This document shows, piece after piece, positions 14,942 to 22,625 of a DNA stretch of 32,677 nt (position 1 is its first letter; every line of letters starts with the position of its first letter). The stretch spans positions 1-32,677 of the forward strand of contig JAIRJZ010000023.1 of the NCBI GenBank assembly GCA_031260355.1, given 5' to 3'. A program made the position numbers and the translations under genes. This DNA is from Burkholderiales bacterium (lineage in GTDB: Bacteria > Pseudomonadota > Gammaproteobacteria > Burkholderiales > Casimicrobiaceae). The notes below the pieces were generated by a model. That model saw nothing but the letters and a program-made list of their open reading frames with translations, searched no databases and was not told the DNA's origin.

Positions 14942-16207
14942 CTACTGCCCAGTTCCCGACAACCACTGCGCCAACCGCTCTGCCGCGCCGCGGTGTTTTT
15001 CCAAAAAGCGAAGGCCGCTGTCGCGCATGGTTTGTCTTGCTTCGTCGTCCCACAATAAGGCACCCACCTGAACGATGAGCGCGTCGGCGTCGTCAACCCG
15101 TTTGGCGGCGCCGAGGGAGCAAGCGGCATCGCTGATGTCCTTGAAGTTGAACGTGTGCGAGCCGAGCAGCACTGGCGTACCCGTTGCCAGCGGTTCCAGC
15201 AAATTTTGGCCGCCGAGTGGTAGCAGACTGCCGCCGACGAAAGCGAGGTCGGCAGCGAGGTAATAGGCAAACATTTCGCCCATCGAATCGCCGAGTACGA
15301 AGGAAACTTCCGGCGGCACGTCGCATTCGTCGCTGCGCCTGACGAAAGACAGACCGCAGGCGCGCAACTGTTCGGCGACGCTTTCAAAACGCTCGGGGTG
15401 GCGCGGCACAATTACCGTCAACGTTCCGGGCGGCAGCGCTTCCGGTTGGCGGCACAGCGCATCGAGTAACAACGCTTCTTCGCCATCGCGTGTCGAAGCC
15501 GCGATCCAGACGGGTCGTTGCTCACCGAAGCGCCGACGTAGTGTTGCGCCGAGCGCCCGCGCATTCTCCGGCACACCGATGTCGAACTTGAGATTGCCGG
15601 TCACCGTCACATCACGCGCGCCCAACGCCCGCAAGCGTTGCGCGTCGTCTTCGGTCTGTGCGGCGACGCCGGTCAATGCCGCAAAGATCGGTCGTGTGAA
15701 CGACGCGAAGCGCGCATATCGTGCGGCGGAACGCTCCGACATCCGGGCATTGACGAGAAAGCAGCGGATGTCGCGGTGTGCACATTCGGTGACAGCGTTC
15801 GGCCACAGTTCGGTTTCCATCAGCAGCGCCAGTTTCGGTTGGGCGTGATTGAGAAACGCCCGCACCGCAAAACGGTAATCGTAGGGAAGCCATAATTGCG
15901 AGACGCGCTTGCCGAACAGCGCTTCGCCGGTGGCGCGGCCGGTAGCGGTCATGTGCGTCAATACGATCGGCGTACCGGGATAACGCTGTTCGAGCAACGC
16001 GAGCAATGGCGCGGCGGCGCGCGTTTCGCCGACGGAAACCGCGTGAATCCAGATAGTGTCGCGCAGCGGTGGTATTGAATAGCGCCCGAAACGCTCACCG
16101 ATGTTTTTCCGGTAGCCCGGATTTTTGCGGCCGCGCCACCACAGCCGAATGAACAACAGCGGCAAGAGCAGCGCGCCGAGTAGCGAATAGCAGATGCGCC
16201 AGAACAT
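14942..16207 (-). CDS. waaA: 3-deoxy-D-manno-octulosonic acid (Kdo) transferase
   Basis: WaaA transfers Kdo from CMP-Kdo to lipid IVA, the step that links lipid A to the lipopolysaccharide core, on the inner face of the cytoplasmic membrane. The 421-residue length is typical. An N-terminal hydrophobic helix (about 5-23) anchors the protein. NIGERFG contains the conserved catalytic glutamate. IWIHAVSVGETRAA, LLMETELWPN, VTGNLKFD and the GGSLLPLGGQNLLEP nucleotide-sugar motif are all present. The gene is leftward, followed by a strong hairpin. Upstream is a 558-bp repeat-filled gap before the heptosyltransferase gene, so the two may not be one tight operon. ATG 16207 is the natural start at the membrane helix. 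Confidence 0.94.
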   Translation of the reverse strand: MFWRICYSLLGALLLPLLFIRLWWRGRKNPGYRKNIGERFGRYSIPPLRDTIWIHAVSVGETRAAAPLLALLEQRYPGTPIVLTHMTATGRATGEALFGKRVSQLWLPYDYRFAVRAFLNHAQPKLALLMETELWPNAVTECAHRDIRCFLVNARMSERSAARYARFASFTRPIFAALTGVAAQTEDDAQRLRALGARDVTVTGNLKFDIGVPENARALGATLRRRFGEQRPVWIAASTRDGEEALLLDALCRQPEALPPGTLTVIVPRHPERFESVAEQLRACGLSFVRRSDECDVPPEVSFVLGDSMGEMFAYYLAADLAFVGGSLLPLGGQNLLEPLATGTPVLLGSHTFNFKDISDAACSLGAAKRVDDADALIVQVGALLWDDEARQTMRDSGLRFLEKHRGAAERLAQWLSGTGQ

Positions 16208-16765
16208 CAGAAGTCCTTTCGCTCGCCCGGACGTTTCATCGCTTCTCCCTTGGAGATATTGCGATGAGCAAACCCCCGTCCGCCTGCGGCGGACACCCCC
16301 CTTTGGGAAGGGGGCTTGCCGAAAACAAGCAGATCCCTCTCCTTCAAGGAGTCAGGGAGGGCGGTTGGCTGCGGCGTGGCGAGCAGCAAAGAAATCCCCC
16401 CCCCTTCAAGGGGAGGGTTAGGGAGGGGATGGGTTTGTTCTATTGTGTTGGCGAAGGAATTTTCAGTTATCCATTGGGCAAAGAGACAAACGTTCCCCGC
16501 GTTTGGATTCGGCATTGGCGAGATCGTTGCGCAGCATGCGCCGCTGTTTTTTTGAGCGCCTTTTCGTTGCCGTGCCCGCATGGTGTACCCCATCCCCACC
16601 TCAACCCTCCCCTTGAAGGGGAGGGAGGCAACGATGCGCGTAGGGGTACCACGCGAGAGCACACCGAGCCGCACACCCTCCCCAAACCACAACTTGAAAA
16701 AGGGAGAACCAAGTACCGGCGCTTTCGCAGGAAGGGCAGAGGGGCGTAATCGGTTCTGCATACGT
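16208..16765. repeat. 558-bp intergenic region made largely of palindromic repeats
   Basis: No convincing gene was found; the ORFs in both directions are low-complexity translations of the repeats. It contains a 45-nt module at 16270-16314 that recurs at 31602-31645 inside the BioC-like gene. It also holds a 33-nt arm at 16401-16433 inverted at 16589-16621 with 30 of 33 matches, enclosing about 155 bp of unique sequence. A promoter for waaA should be near 16208-16260 on the minus strand but was not recognised. Confidence 0.65.
16401..16621. mobile_element. MITE-like inverted-repeat unit, 221 bp
   Basis: The left arm 16401-16433 begins CCCCTTCAAGGGGAGGGTT and is matched by the right arm 16589-16621 in inverted orientation, 30 of 33 positions. 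Each arm also contains its own short palindrome (CCCCTT-x-AAGGGG). The interior has no transposase and no plausible coding sequence. A non-autonomous miniature element is one reading; two chance neighbouring copies of a dispersed palindrome is the other. Target-site duplications were not identified. Confidence 0.4.
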
Positions 16766-17737
16766 TTAACCAGAAAGCGCAGCTACCGCCGCCAGCACGG
16801 CATCGACGTCGGGCGGTTCTCCCGGCCCGCCCAGATCGATCGCGTGCGTGCCTTGAATGCCGATACCCAACTGGCGCGGCGAGGTTGCGGTGAAAAGCGC
16901 AACCGTCGGCACGCCCAGCGCTGCCGACCAATGGGTCAGGCCGGTATCGACACCGACGGCCCAGCGCGCTTTTTTCAGCAAAACGGCCAGCTCCGGCAGC
17001 GATGCCTTCGGGGGCACACGTGCGTTGTCGTGACCGACTGCCAATCGCTCGCTGCGCGTCTGCTCCGCCGCGTTGCCCCACGGCAACAACGCCTGAAGCC
17101 CGCGTTCACGACACAAGTGAATCAATCGGTGCCAACGGTCTTCCGGCCACAGCTTGTCGTCGCGCGAGGTGGCGTGCAGCAGCATCACATAGGGCGTTTC
17201 CGGCGGTGTCAGCAGCGCATCCGACGGCGCCGCCTCGGGCCATTGCCATTGCCAGTGCGGCAGACCTTCCGGCGTGTAATGCAAAGCGGCGCCGGCAAGC
17301 TGCCGGCAGCGCTCGACAAAATGTAGTGTACGCGGCACGGGGTGCGTCGTCTGATACAGCGGGCACGCCAGCGGCTCACGGATCGAGGCGCGGTCGAAGC
17401 CGTGACGGTGGCCGAACGCTGCCCGCGCGATCAGCGCGCTTTTGACCTGCTCGTTGAGGTCGATCACGATGTCGTAACGCGCTTCGCGCAGCGCCCGCCG
17501 GAACGCGGCCAACTCGCGCCAGTTTTGCGGGTTGCAGCACTGCCGCCGCCAGCGCCGCAGCGCAAACGGAATCACGCGGTGTGCCCCCGCCAGTTGCGGC
17601 ACCGCCGCAAACGCTTCCTCGGCCACCCAATCGACGCGCGCGTTGGGCAGCGCCTGGCGGATGTCGTGAAGCACCGCGCTGGCGTAAACAACATCGCCCA
17701 GCGAAGAGGTGCGGAGGATCAAAATCGAGGCGGCCAT
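16766..17737 (-). CDS. waaC: ADP-heptose:LPS heptosyltransferase I-like (GT9)
   Basis: This 323-residue GT9 glycosyltransferase adds L-glycero-D-manno-heptose to Kdo in the inner core. Family features are the N-terminal ILILRTSSLGDVVYASAVL (acceptor-side loop), IDLNEQVKSALIA, the C-terminal ADP-heptose site ML-LHATSRDDKLWPEDRW, and VGVDTGLTHWSAALGVPTVALF. The frame extends to a TTG at 17755, but ATG 17737 gives the usual short run to the first strand and is chosen. No clear ribosome site is visible. It is divergent from the following glycosyltransferase with only 48 bp between the start codons. Context and motifs favour WaaC over WaaF, though the exact heptose position is inferred. Confidence 0.88.
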   Translation of the reverse strand: MAASILILRTSSLGDVVYASAVLHDIRQALPNARVDWVAEEAFAAVPQLAGAHRVIPFALRRWRRQCCNPQNWRELAAFRRALREARYDIVIDLNEQVKSALIARAAFGHRHGFDRASIREPLACPLYQTTHPVPRTLHFVERCRQLAGAALHYTPEGLPHWQWQWPEAAPSDALLTPPETPYVMLLHATSRDDKLWPEDRWHRLIHLCRERGLQALLPWGNAAEQTRSERLAVGHDNARVPPKASLPELAVLLKKARWAVGVDTGLTHWSAALGVPTVALFTATSPRQLGIGIQGTHAIDLGGPGEPPDVDAVLAAVAALSG

Positions 17738-17785
17738 GGCGGCATTGTAAAACAACGGGCGACGAAACCGTAAAAGCGCGCGATA

Positions 17786-18646
17786 ATGACGTCTTCCGAA
17801 GCTTCGGCGCTGTTCATGACTTCTTCCTCTGTCGTTTTGCCGTTACCGCTCTCGCTGGTGCTGATCACCAAAAACGCCGGCGCGGAACTGGCCGCGTGTC
17901 TGGCGTCGGTGCCGTTCGCGGCGGAAATGGTGATGGTTGACTCCGGCAGCACCGATGAAACGCGCCGCATCGCCGAGCAATTCGGCGCCCGCTTCATCGA
18001 GCAGCCCTGGCTGGGATTCGGGCCGCAGAAGCAGGTGGCGGTGGCGGCGGCGCGGCACGATTGGGTGTTGTGTCTGGACGCCGACGAACGGATCAGCGAA
18101 GCGTTGGCGCAAACGATAGCCGCCGTTTTCGCGCGGCCGGAAAATGAGCGAGCCCCCGCATACGCGCTGTGCCGTCGCAATCGTTTTTTTGGCCGCTGGC
18201 TGTCGCACGGCGAGGGTTATCCCGACTGGACGGTACGATTGTTCGACCGCCGACGGGCGCGCTGGAGCGACGACGCCGTGCATGAGAAAGTGCTCGTCGG
18301 GAGCGAGGCGACGGGCGAAACGGAGGGCGTTGCGGAGCGGTTGTCCGGTGATTTGTTGCATGCTTCCGCCGAATCGCTCGACGCGTATCTGGCAAAGCAA
18401 AACCGCTACACGACGGTGCAGGCCGAGCGATTGTTCGCTGTCGGCGTGCGCACCAGCGGCTGGAAGTTGTTTGCTTCGCCGCTGGCGCGTTTCTTCCGTT
18501 TCTATATCGGCAAGCGCGGCTTTCTCGACGGGGCAGCCGGATTCGCGCACATTGCCATCGGCGCTTTGGCGAGTTTTCTCAAACACGCCAAACTCTATGC
18601 GTTGCAAAAACGCGCCACCTCCGACAACGATTCTTTCACACCATGA
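17786..18646 (+). CDS. Family 2 glycosyltransferase, WaaE/KdtX type (LPS core)
   Basis: This 286-residue GT2 enzyme is similar to WaaE, which adds a beta-1,4-linked glucose to heptose I in the LPS core. The nucleotide-sugar fold reads LSLVLITKNAGAEL, VMVDSGSTDETR (Asp52) and the metal-binding VLCLDADERI (98-102). Then come the acceptor segment FGRWLSHGEGYPDWTVRLF and the HEKV motif typical of this subgroup. The C-terminus has amphipathic segments (RFFRFYIGKRGFLDGAAGF) suited to membrane association. Two in-frame ATGs (17786 and 17816) are possible; neither has a good ribosome site, so the first 10 residues are uncertain. Its stop overlaps the next gene's start. Sugar donor is inferred. Confidence 0.85.
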   Translation: MTSSEASALFMTSSSVVLPLPLSLVLITKNAGAELAACLASVPFAAEMVMVDSGSTDETRRIAEQFGARFIEQPWLGFGPQKQVAVAAARHDWVLCLDADERISEALAQTIAAVFARPENERAPAYALCRRNRFFGRWLSHGEGYPDWTVRLFDRRRARWSDDAVHEKVLVGSEATGETEGVAERLSGDLLHASAESLDAYLAKQNRYTTVQAERLFAVGVRTSGWKLFASPLARFFRFYIGKRGFLDGAAGFAHIAIGALASFLKHAKLYALQKRATSDNDSFTP

Positions 18647-19641
18647 CTTTTTCTGAACACGATCATGTGCTGGTCACCGGCTGCGCCGGCTTCATCGGCA
18701 TGCATGTTGTCGAGCGTCTGTGCGGCAATGGCGTACGCGTGACCGGCATTGACAACTTCGATCCGTATTACAGTGTGGCGCTGAAAGATGCGCGGGTGGC
18801 ACGGTTGACAGCGTTGCCGCGATTCTCGTTACGCCGTCTCGACCTGGCCGATGCAGAAGCCGCGCGCGAGTTGTTCCGCGACGGCGGCTTCACGCAAGTG
18901 GTTCATCTGGCGGCGCAACCGGGAGTGCGTTACTCGCTCGAACATCCGGAAACGTACCTTCGGAATAATGTGACGGCGTTCGGTCATGTTCTCGAGGGCT
19001 GCCGCCATCACGGCGTCCGCCACTTGGTTTACGCGTCGTCGTCGTCGGTGTACGGCGCCAATCACACGTTGCCGTTCTCCGAAGACCAGCCGACCGATCA
19101 TCCGGTCAGCTTGTACGCGGCGACCAAAAAGGCCAACGAGTTGATGGCGCACAGCTATAGCCATTTGTTCAAACTGCCGACCACCGGGCTGCGTTTCTTC
19201 ACCGTTTACGGCCCGTGGGGGCGCCCCGACATGTCGCCGATGCTGTTTGCTGACGCGATTCTCGCCGGTCGTCCGATCAAGGTGTTCAACCACGGCAAGA
19301 TGCGGCGCGACTATACTTTCATCGACGATATTGTCGAAGGCATCGTGCGCGTTGCCGGACGCTTGCCGGACGCCGATCCCGTCACCGGCGCGCCATATGC
19401 GATCTATAACATCGGCGGCAACAGCGCCGTGGCGTTGGAAACCTTCATCGACACGTTATCGCGCGCGCTCGGCAAGGAGGTTATTCGTGACTATCAGCCG
19501 ATGCAGCCGGGCGATGTTGTCGCGACCTACGCCGATGTGTCGCGGCTGGAAAAAGTTACCGGCTTCGTGCCGCAGACGCCGCTCGAAGAAGGCGTAAAAC
19601 GGTTTGTCGAGTGGTATGTGGCGTGGCGGGAAACGCAGTAG
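18643..19641 (+). CDS. NAD-dependent sugar epimerase, UDP-glucuronate 4-epimerase-like
   Basis: This 332-residue extended short-chain dehydrogenase/reductase converts UDP-glucuronate to UDP-galacturonate in its closest known relatives. The NAD site is VTGCAGFIGMHV (11-22). The catalytic elements are the YASSSSVYG serine/threonine strand and Tyr158-x3-Lys162 (LYAATKKANE). The substrate motif LRFFTVYGPWGRPDMSP, and NHGKMRRDYTFIDDIVEG, are the signature of the glucuronate epimerase branch. ATG 18643 overlaps the glycosyltransferase stop (ATGA), showing coupling. The product probably feeds acidic sugars to the LPS core or a capsule. A GalE- or dehydratase-like activity is less likely given the missing 4,6-dehydratase Asp/Glu pair. 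Confidence 0.87.
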   Translation: MTFSEHDHVLVTGCAGFIGMHVVERLCGNGVRVTGIDNFDPYYSVALKDARVARLTALPRFSLRRLDLADAEAARELFRDGGFTQVVHLAAQPGVRYSLEHPETYLRNNVTAFGHVLEGCRHHGVRHLVYASSSSVYGANHTLPFSEDQPTDHPVSLYAATKKANELMAHSYSHLFKLPTTGLRFFTVYGPWGRPDMSPMLFADAILAGRPIKVFNHGKMRRDYTFIDDIVEGIVRVAGRLPDADPVTGAPYAIYNIGGNSAVALETFIDTLSRALGKEVIRDYQPMQPGDVVATYADVSRLEKVTGFVPQTPLEEGVKRFVEWYVAWRETQ

Positions 19642-19683
19642 ATGCCGTCTCAAAGAGTCTAAGAGGTGCAATGTCAAGAAGCC

Positions 19684-19710
19684 GTCGTTCCGGCGAAAGC
19701 CGGAATCCAG
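19684..19710. repeat. GTCATTCCGGC-type palindromic repeat (variant GTCGTTCC)
   Basis: TTCCGGC-GAAA-GCCGGAA (19688-19705) is a perfect stem with a GAAA tetraloop, followed by TCCAG. The same element occurs at 32356-32383 (reverse) and 32484-32510, and weaker relatives occur at 26359-26386 and 26427-26453. It is of a type widespread in proteobacterial intergenic DNA. Confidence 0.7.
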
Positions 19711-19741
19711 AGAAAGAAACGGCTTTATCTGTAGGCTCAAC

Positions 19742-19877
19742 AAAGCACCCCTCTCCCGGCCTTCGGCCACCCTCTCAAGGGGGGAGAGCGAGAGGAGCCG
19801 CGGAGATGAGTTCTGGGCACCCTCCCCCTCGAGGGGGGAGGGAAAAAGTGTAAGCATTTGAACCAAAACCGCTCTAG
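19742..19877. repeat. Pyrimidine/purine-rich palindromic element with conserved end
   Basis: This 136-bp stretch consists of CCCTCTCCC...GGGGAGAG and CCCTCCCCCTC/GAGGGGGGAGGG palindromes (the second at 19820-19842). It ends with AAAAAGTGTAAGCATTTGAACC (19843 onward) then AAAACCGCTCTAG. The end sequence 19843-19867 is 24/25 identical to the inverted copy at 31542-31566 inside the BioC-like gene, and more weakly to 25145-25167. It fills most of the gap before the metallo-hydrolase gene. Confidence 0.55.
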
Positions 19878-19912
19878 AATGCCTGAATGCTTTTCGCTTT
19901 TGAAGGATTCCC

Positions 19913-20851
19913 ATGTTGCAAACCTTCGATTACAAAAACGGTATCCACGCAGTCGATATCGGCTACGAGCGGCCATTGATGGTTGCTGTCCATCTGGTTG
20001 TTGACAGCGGGCGCGTGGCGATCATCGATGCCGGCCACAATCGTGGGCTTGAGGCCGTTCTGCGGGCGATGGAGCGGCAAGGGTTGAGCAAAGAGAGCGT
20101 CGATTATCTCTGCCTGACGCATGTCCATCTTGACCATGCCGGCGGCGCCGGGCGCTATATGCAGGCGTTCCCCAACGCGCAGTTGGTGGTTCATGAACGC
20201 GGCGCGCGCCACATGATCAATCCGGGCAAGCTGATCGCGGGCGCGCGCGAAGTGTATGGTGACGCTGAAACCGAACGTCGTTACGGAGAACTGGTGCCGG
20301 TGTCCGAAGACAGGGTGATGATCGCTCACGACGGCGAACGTCTGCGATTCGGGCGGCGCGAGCTCATTTGCCTCGATACACCGGGGCATGCGAAGCATCA
20401 CCTGTGCTACCACGATCCCGCCGCGCGCGGCGTTTTTACCGGCGACGTTTTCGGCTCGTCTTTTCGGGAGCTGGATGTCGGTGAGCGGCAGTTTGTCATT
20501 CCGATCAGTTCGCCGGTGCAGTTCGATCCGCTGGCGATGCACGCCTCGATCGAGCGGATTCTCGCGCTGGAACCGGAGGCGGTTTACCTGACGCATTTTT
20601 CGCAACTGCGCGATCCCAAAACGGCGGCGGCCGACCTGCACCGGCTGATTGACGCTTATGTTGACGTGACGAAACGCGCCGAAGGAAGCTATCCGGCGAT
20701 TCTCGACGGGCTTTGGGCGCTATACGACGAAGAAGCGAAACGACAAGGCTGGACCTTGTCGCGCGAGGCCGTGCGCGAAATGCTGCGAATGGAAATGGAG
20801 ATCAACGCGCAGGGACTGGAGGTTTGGTTCAAGTCGCAGGCGAAGGCGTAA
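19913..20851 (+). CDS. Metallo-beta-lactamase-fold hydrolase
   Basis: This 312-residue cytosolic MBL-fold protein has a complete dinuclear metal site: His70, His72, Asp74 and His75 in LTHVHLDHAGG, His159 in TPGHAKHH, bridging Asp178 in TGDVFG, and His228 in YLTHFS. After the approximately 230-residue fold there is a helical C-terminal extension (about 235-312) with a charged segment, seen in several glyoxalase-II/hydrolase-like subfamilies. A ribosome site AAGGA stands 6 bp before ATG 19913. It is flanked by a repeat region on the left and a toxin-antitoxin pair on the right, so it appears to be a single-gene unit. Substrate unknown: a thioester, phosphodiester or lactone is possible. Confidence 0.83.
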   Translation: MLQTFDYKNGIHAVDIGYERPLMVAVHLVVDSGRVAIIDAGHNRGLEAVLRAMERQGLSKESVDYLCLTHVHLDHAGGAGRYMQAFPNAQLVVHERGARHMINPGKLIAGAREVYGDAETERRYGELVPVSEDRVMIAHDGERLRFGRRELICLDTPGHAKHHLCYHDPAARGVFTGDVFGSSFRELDVGERQFVIPISSPVQFDPLAMHASIERILALEPEAVYLTHFSQLRDPKTAAADLHRLIDAYVDVTKRAEGSYPAILDGLWALYDEEAKRQGWTLSREAVREMLRMEMEINAQGLEVWFKSQAKA

Positions 20852-20935
20852 TTCCTTCTGTTTCTTTCAGACGAGGCGGGGGATCATTGCGAGAAAGCCC
20901 GACCGGAAGAGGACATGCCCGTGGAAACGAGGGCG

Positions 20936-20958
20936 TTAGTTTTTATTGACAAAACTAA
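20936..20958. promoter_or_regulatory. Operator candidate overlapping the toxin-antitoxin promoter
   Basis: TTAGTTTT (20936-20943) and AAAACTAA (20951-20958) are perfect 8-bp inverted repeats with a 7-bp spacer, and they cover the -35 box. Xre-type antitoxins commonly repress their own promoters by binding such palindromes, so autoregulation is likely here. Confidence 0.6.
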
Positions 20959-20973
20959 TAAAAAACGTATAAT
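20946..20973 (+). promoter_or_regulatory. Near-consensus sigma-70 promoter of the toxin-antitoxin unit
   Basis: TTGACA (20946-20951) and TATAAT (20968-20973) are both exact consensus hexamers with a 16-bp spacer. The usual start 7 nt after the -10 box falls on 20980, the A of the toxin ATG, so the transcript may be leaderless. It is the strongest-looking promoter in the window. Confidence 0.8.
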
Positions 20974-20979
20974 CGCTCC

Positions 20980-21234
20980 ATGAACGAGGTTGTCTATTCC
21001 AATAAAGCTGCCAAGCAGTTGCGGAAGTTGCAACCGGCGGACAGCAAGATGGTTCGTAGCGAATGCAACAAGTTAACGGGCATGCCCGACTGCGCCAACG
21101 TTAAAGCGTTGGTTAATCACAAATACCAATACCGGTTGCGAGTAGGGAGCTTCCGGATATTTTTTGATTTTGATGGTGTGGCGCACATTGTCTCTATCGA
21201 AGAGGTGAAAAAACGCGATGAACGCACTTACTGA
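20980..21234 (+). CDS. RelE/ParE-family toxin
   Basis: This 84-residue protein is of the RelE/ParE toxin superfamily, whose RelE branch cleaves mRNA in the ribosome. The sequence shows an N-terminal helical hairpin (NKAAKQLRKLQPADSKMV), the GMPDCANVKALVNHKYQYRLRVGSFRIFF core with the Arg-containing strands typical of the fold, and a C-terminal [14 protein letters not shown]. The basic residues Arg53/Arg59 and the terminal KKRDERTY are candidate active-site groups. Toxin comes before antitoxin, as in HigBA-like pairs, and the two genes overlap by 17 bp. No Shine-Dalgarno precedes the ATG, which agrees with a possible leaderless transcript. Base composition is less GC-rich than the neighbours, suggesting acquisition. 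Confidence 0.85.
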   Translation: MNEVVYSNKAAKQLRKLQPADSKMVRSECNKLTGMPDCANVKALVNHKYQYRLRVGSFRIFFDFDGVAHIVSIEEVKKRDERTY

Positions 21235-21559
21235 ATCTGTACAAATTCTTCGCGATGCCGGCGGACACCCCACTTTTGCGGTTATCCCTTTTGCTGATTA
21301 TCAGGCGCTGATCAAAGGGAAAGACAAACCGAAGCCGAGGATCCCTGCCGTCGTGGTGGATTTGGCGATGGACAACGAATGGTCTGCGGCTCGCGCATGG
21401 CGTGAGCGCAAAGAATTGACTCAAGCCGAGGTTGCGCGGCGCATGGGGGTTACCCAAGGGGCTTACGCCCAGTTGGAAGCCAAGAAAACCATCCGCAAAT
21501 CCAGCCGCGAAAAGATTGCCAAAGCGCTCGGTGTTCACGAATCACAACTGGACTTTTGA
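21218..21559 (+). CDS. Xre-family antitoxin
   Basis: This 113-residue antitoxin has a C-terminal helix-turn-helix domain of Xre/HTH_3 type (about 57-112: [21 protein letters not shown], then [11 protein letters not shown]). The N-terminal segment [18 protein letters not shown] resembles the first strand/helix of Phd/RelB-like antitoxins and may bind the toxin. The start lies inside the toxin gene (17-bp overlap), so the two are translationally linked. It probably represses its own promoter through the palindrome at 20936-20958. The stop codon is only 4 bp before the rmlB start, an unusual junction that could place rmlB under control of this unit. Confidence 0.85.
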   Translation: MNALTESVQILRDAGGHPTFAVIPFADYQALIKGKDKPKPRIPAVVVDLAMDNEWSAARAWRERKELTQAEVARRMGVTQGAYAQLEAKKTIRKSSREKIAKALGVHESQLDF

Positions 21560-21563
21560 CAAC

Positions 21564-22616
21564 ATGATCCTCGTCACCGGCGGCGCCGGTTTTATCGGCT
21601 CGAATTTCATCTTGGACTGGCTGGCGCAATCCGCCGAGTCCGTGCTCAATCTCGACAAGCTGACCTACGCCGGTAACCTCGGCAATCTGGCGGCGCTCAA
21701 GAACGATGTGCGTCATGTTTTCGTGCGCGGCGACATCGGCGGCAGTGCGCTGCTTGGCCGGTTGCTGAACGAGCATCGGCCACGCGCCATCGTTCATTTT
21801 GCGGCGGAAAGCCATGTTGACCGCTCGATTCATGGGCCGGCCGAGTTCATTCAAACCAACATCGTCGGCACGTTTGCGTTGCTGGAAGCAGTGCGTTCTT
21901 ACTGGGGCGCGCTGCCGGAAAACGAGCGGGAGGCTTTCCGTTTTCTGCATGTCTCGACCGACGAAGTGTACGGCTCGCTCAACGCCGACGACCCCGCTTT
22001 TTCGGAAACCACGGCGTATGCGCCGAACAGTCCTTATTCCGCGTCGAAGGCGTCATCCGACCATCTGGTGCGCGCGTACCACCACACTTACGGCTTGCCG
22101 ACGCTGACCACCAACTGCTCGAACAATTATGGGCCGCTACAGTTTCCGGAAAAACTCATTCCGTTGATGATTGTCAACGCATTGGCGGGAAAACCGTTGC
22201 CGGTGTACGGTGACGGACAAAATGTGCGCGATTGGTTGTACGTTGGTGATCACTGCGCGGCGATTCGAGCGGTGCTCGAAAACGGTGTTCCCGGCGAGGT
22301 GTACAACATCGGTGGCAATGCCGAAATGAAAAACCTCGATGTGGTTCATACGTTATGCCGCGTGTTGTCGGCGCTGCGACCGGGGCGCGATTATGCGTCG
22401 CAAATCACTTTCGTCAAAGACCGTCCCGGCCACGACCGCCGCTACGCGATCGACGCCGACAAGATTTGCTGCGAACTCGGCTGGCAACCGGTAGAAACCT
22501 TCGAGAGCGGTTTGACCCGAACCGTGCGCTGGTATCTCGATAACGAAACTTGGTTGGCGAATGTCACCAGCAAGACCTATCAGCAGTGGATCGACTTGCA
22601 ATACACCCAACAGTGA
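21564..22616 (+). CDS. rmlB: dTDP-glucose 4,6-dehydratase
   Basis: RmlB makes dTDP-4-keto-6-deoxyglucose, the second step in dTDP-L-rhamnose synthesis. The 350-residue protein has the NAD motif [11 protein letters not shown] (4-14), the catalytic STDEVYG with Thr132, Asp133 and Glu134, and Tyr158-x3-Lys162 in [27 protein letters not shown] and RDWLYVGDH are diagnostic. The open frame extends to 21432 inside the antitoxin gene, but ATG 21564 gives the standard MILVTGG start. No Shine-Dalgarno is seen; translation may be coupled to the antitoxin gene that ends 4 bp upstream. It heads rmlBACD, packed with gaps under 10 bp. Confidence 0.95.
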   Translation: MILVTGGAGFIGSNFILDWLAQSAESVLNLDKLTYAGNLGNLAALKNDVRHVFVRGDIGGSALLGRLLNEHRPRAIVHFAAESHVDRSIHGPAEFIQTNIVGTFALLEAVRSYWGALPENEREAFRFLHVSTDEVYGSLNADDPAFSETTAYAPNSPYSASKASSDHLVRAYHHTYGLPTLTTNCSNNYGPLQFPEKLIPLMIVNALAGKPLPVYGDGQNVRDWLYVGDHCAAIRAVLENGVPGEVYNIGGNAEMKNLDVVHTLCRVLSALRPGRDYASQITFVKDRPGHDRRYAIDADKICCELGWQPVETFESGLTRTVRWYLDNETWLANVTSKTYQQWIDLQYTQQ

Positions 22617-22625
22617 GGAATGGCG

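Noticed and set aside
16270-16625. CRISPR array
   Set aside because: The repeats are palindromic, irregularly spaced and unequal in length, with no uniform spacers and no cas genes.
16207-16761. 184-aa minus and 161-aa plus ORFs in the waaA-waaC gap
   Set aside because: They are translations of palindromic CCC/GGG repeats without domain or ribosome site.
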